Position numbers and translations under genes: made by a program. Under the pieces are notes generated by a model. The model ran no database searches, had not been told where the DNA came from, and worked only from the letters and a program-made list of their open reading frames with translations. A DNA stretch of 55,312 nt from Pseudomonadota bacterium (GTDB lineage: Bacteria > Myxococcota_A > UBA796 > GCA-2862545): positions 1 to 55,312 of the forward strand of contig PKDJ01000091.1 of the NCBI GenBank assembly GCA_002862545.1. Reading direction: 5' to 3'. Positions 55,157 through 55,312 of this stretch are shown here, piece after piece; position 1 is the stretch's first letter, and every line of letters begins with the position of its first letter.

Positions 55157-55312
55157 CTACTTGTGGCGGAAGACGATTCGGCCCTTGGACAGGTCGTACG
55201 GGCTCACGGCCACGGTGACCCGGTCGCCCAGCACCACGCGGATGCGGTAGCGACGAAGCTTGCCGGCGAGGTGAGCGTTCACCTCGGTGCCTGCCTCAGT
55301 CTTCACCAGGAA
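55157..55312 (-). CDS. infA: Translation initiation factor IF-1, C-terminal part (cut by window end)
   Basis: The minus strand from the window edge reads FLVKTEAGTEVNAHLAGKLRR, then YRIRVVLGDRVTVAVSPYDL and SKGRIVFRHK before the stop. This is the OB-fold of IF-1, which binds the 30S A site during initiation; the SPYDLxxGRI signature and the GD-R-V turn are clear. About 51 of its roughly 72 residues are in the window; the start lies beyond the edge. The short ORF is not in the supplied track. The 105-base gap to the next gene has only a weak GGAGA-G-TCTCC hairpin without a T-run. Confidence 0.93.
   Translation of the reverse strand, partial: FLVKTEAGTEVNAHLAGKLRRYRIRVVLGDRVTVAVSPYDLSKGRIVFRHK

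Overview
The window is a gene-dense stretch of a GC-rich (clearly above 60 percent) bacterial chromosome, with about 50 supported protein genes on both strands. I see no rRNA, tRNA, CRISPR array, insertion sequence or prophage. The gene set suggests a deltaproteobacterial lineage, most likely Myxococcota: the EF-G is of the spirochaete/planctomycete/deltaproteobacteria (spd) type, there are many lipoproteins with low-complexity linkers, a MopE-type Ca/metal-binding repeat protein, RCC1-like and FG-GAP/UnbV surface proteins, a Hanks-type Ser/Thr kinase, and the bacterial XPB helicase pair. This assignment is inference from content, not from a database search.

Layout. 1-3.2 kb: the end of an EF-G gene, a P-loop ATPase fused to a SLOG-like domain, a membrane rhodanese and a membrane-anchored winged-helix-like protein. 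3.2-8 kb: MltG and a partner, DapD, a rhomboid protease, a DUF4399 lipoprotein and an RluA-type pseudouridine synthase. 8-12.8 kb: an origin-type block, mnmG-rsmG-parB-udk, with two perfect parS palindromes but no parA. 12.8-20.2 kb: envelope proteins (peptidase-MA-like protease, PMT-type glycosyltransferase, lipoproteins), then a degenerate metallo-beta-lactamase-fold protein and a DUF1963-like protein. 20.2-22.1 kb: an SPFH protein and an NAD-kinase-like protein in one operon under a promoter buried in a 36-bp nested palindrome. 22.2-27.3 kb: zinc-ribbon/MopE protein, universal stress protein, a two-gene lipoprotein operon (RCC1-like; c-type heme plus L-domain-like repeats) and a second rhomboid. 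27.4-36 kb: a PEP-synthase/rifampin-phosphotransferase-like enzyme, a long intergenic region with a good sigma70-type promoter, and a DNA-repair block (XPB helicase, its Helicase_C_3 partner, XseB, DinB with a LexA-type operator). 36-43.9 kb: M14 carboxypeptidase, Lnb/DUF4105 membrane protein, fatty acid desaturase, alanine racemase, a lipoprotein, NUDIX hydrolase, methyltransferase. 43.9-55.3 kb: Ser/Thr kinase plus CNNM/CorC transporter, persulfide-dioxygenase-like MBL enzyme, an arylsulfotransferase/UnbV lipoprotein operon, a TlpA thioredoxin, an SDR, RarA, an unknown protein and the end of IF-1 (infA).

How the genes fit together: mnmG-rsmG-parB-udk and the parS sites mark a chromosome-segregation centromere region. 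XPB/Helicase_C_3/XseB/DinB form a DNA-damage neighbourhood, with DinB apparently LexA-controlled. MltG, DapD, Alr, the peptidase and Lnb serve peptidoglycan and envelope work. The most unusual signals are the ParA-less parB with parS inside coding sequence, the SPFH/NAD-kinase-like operon with its palindromic operator, the heme/L-domain lipoprotein operon, and the ATPase-SLOG fusion. Start codons were often moved downstream from the ORF track on the basis of ribosome binding sites, lipoboxes or family alignment, as noted per gene.
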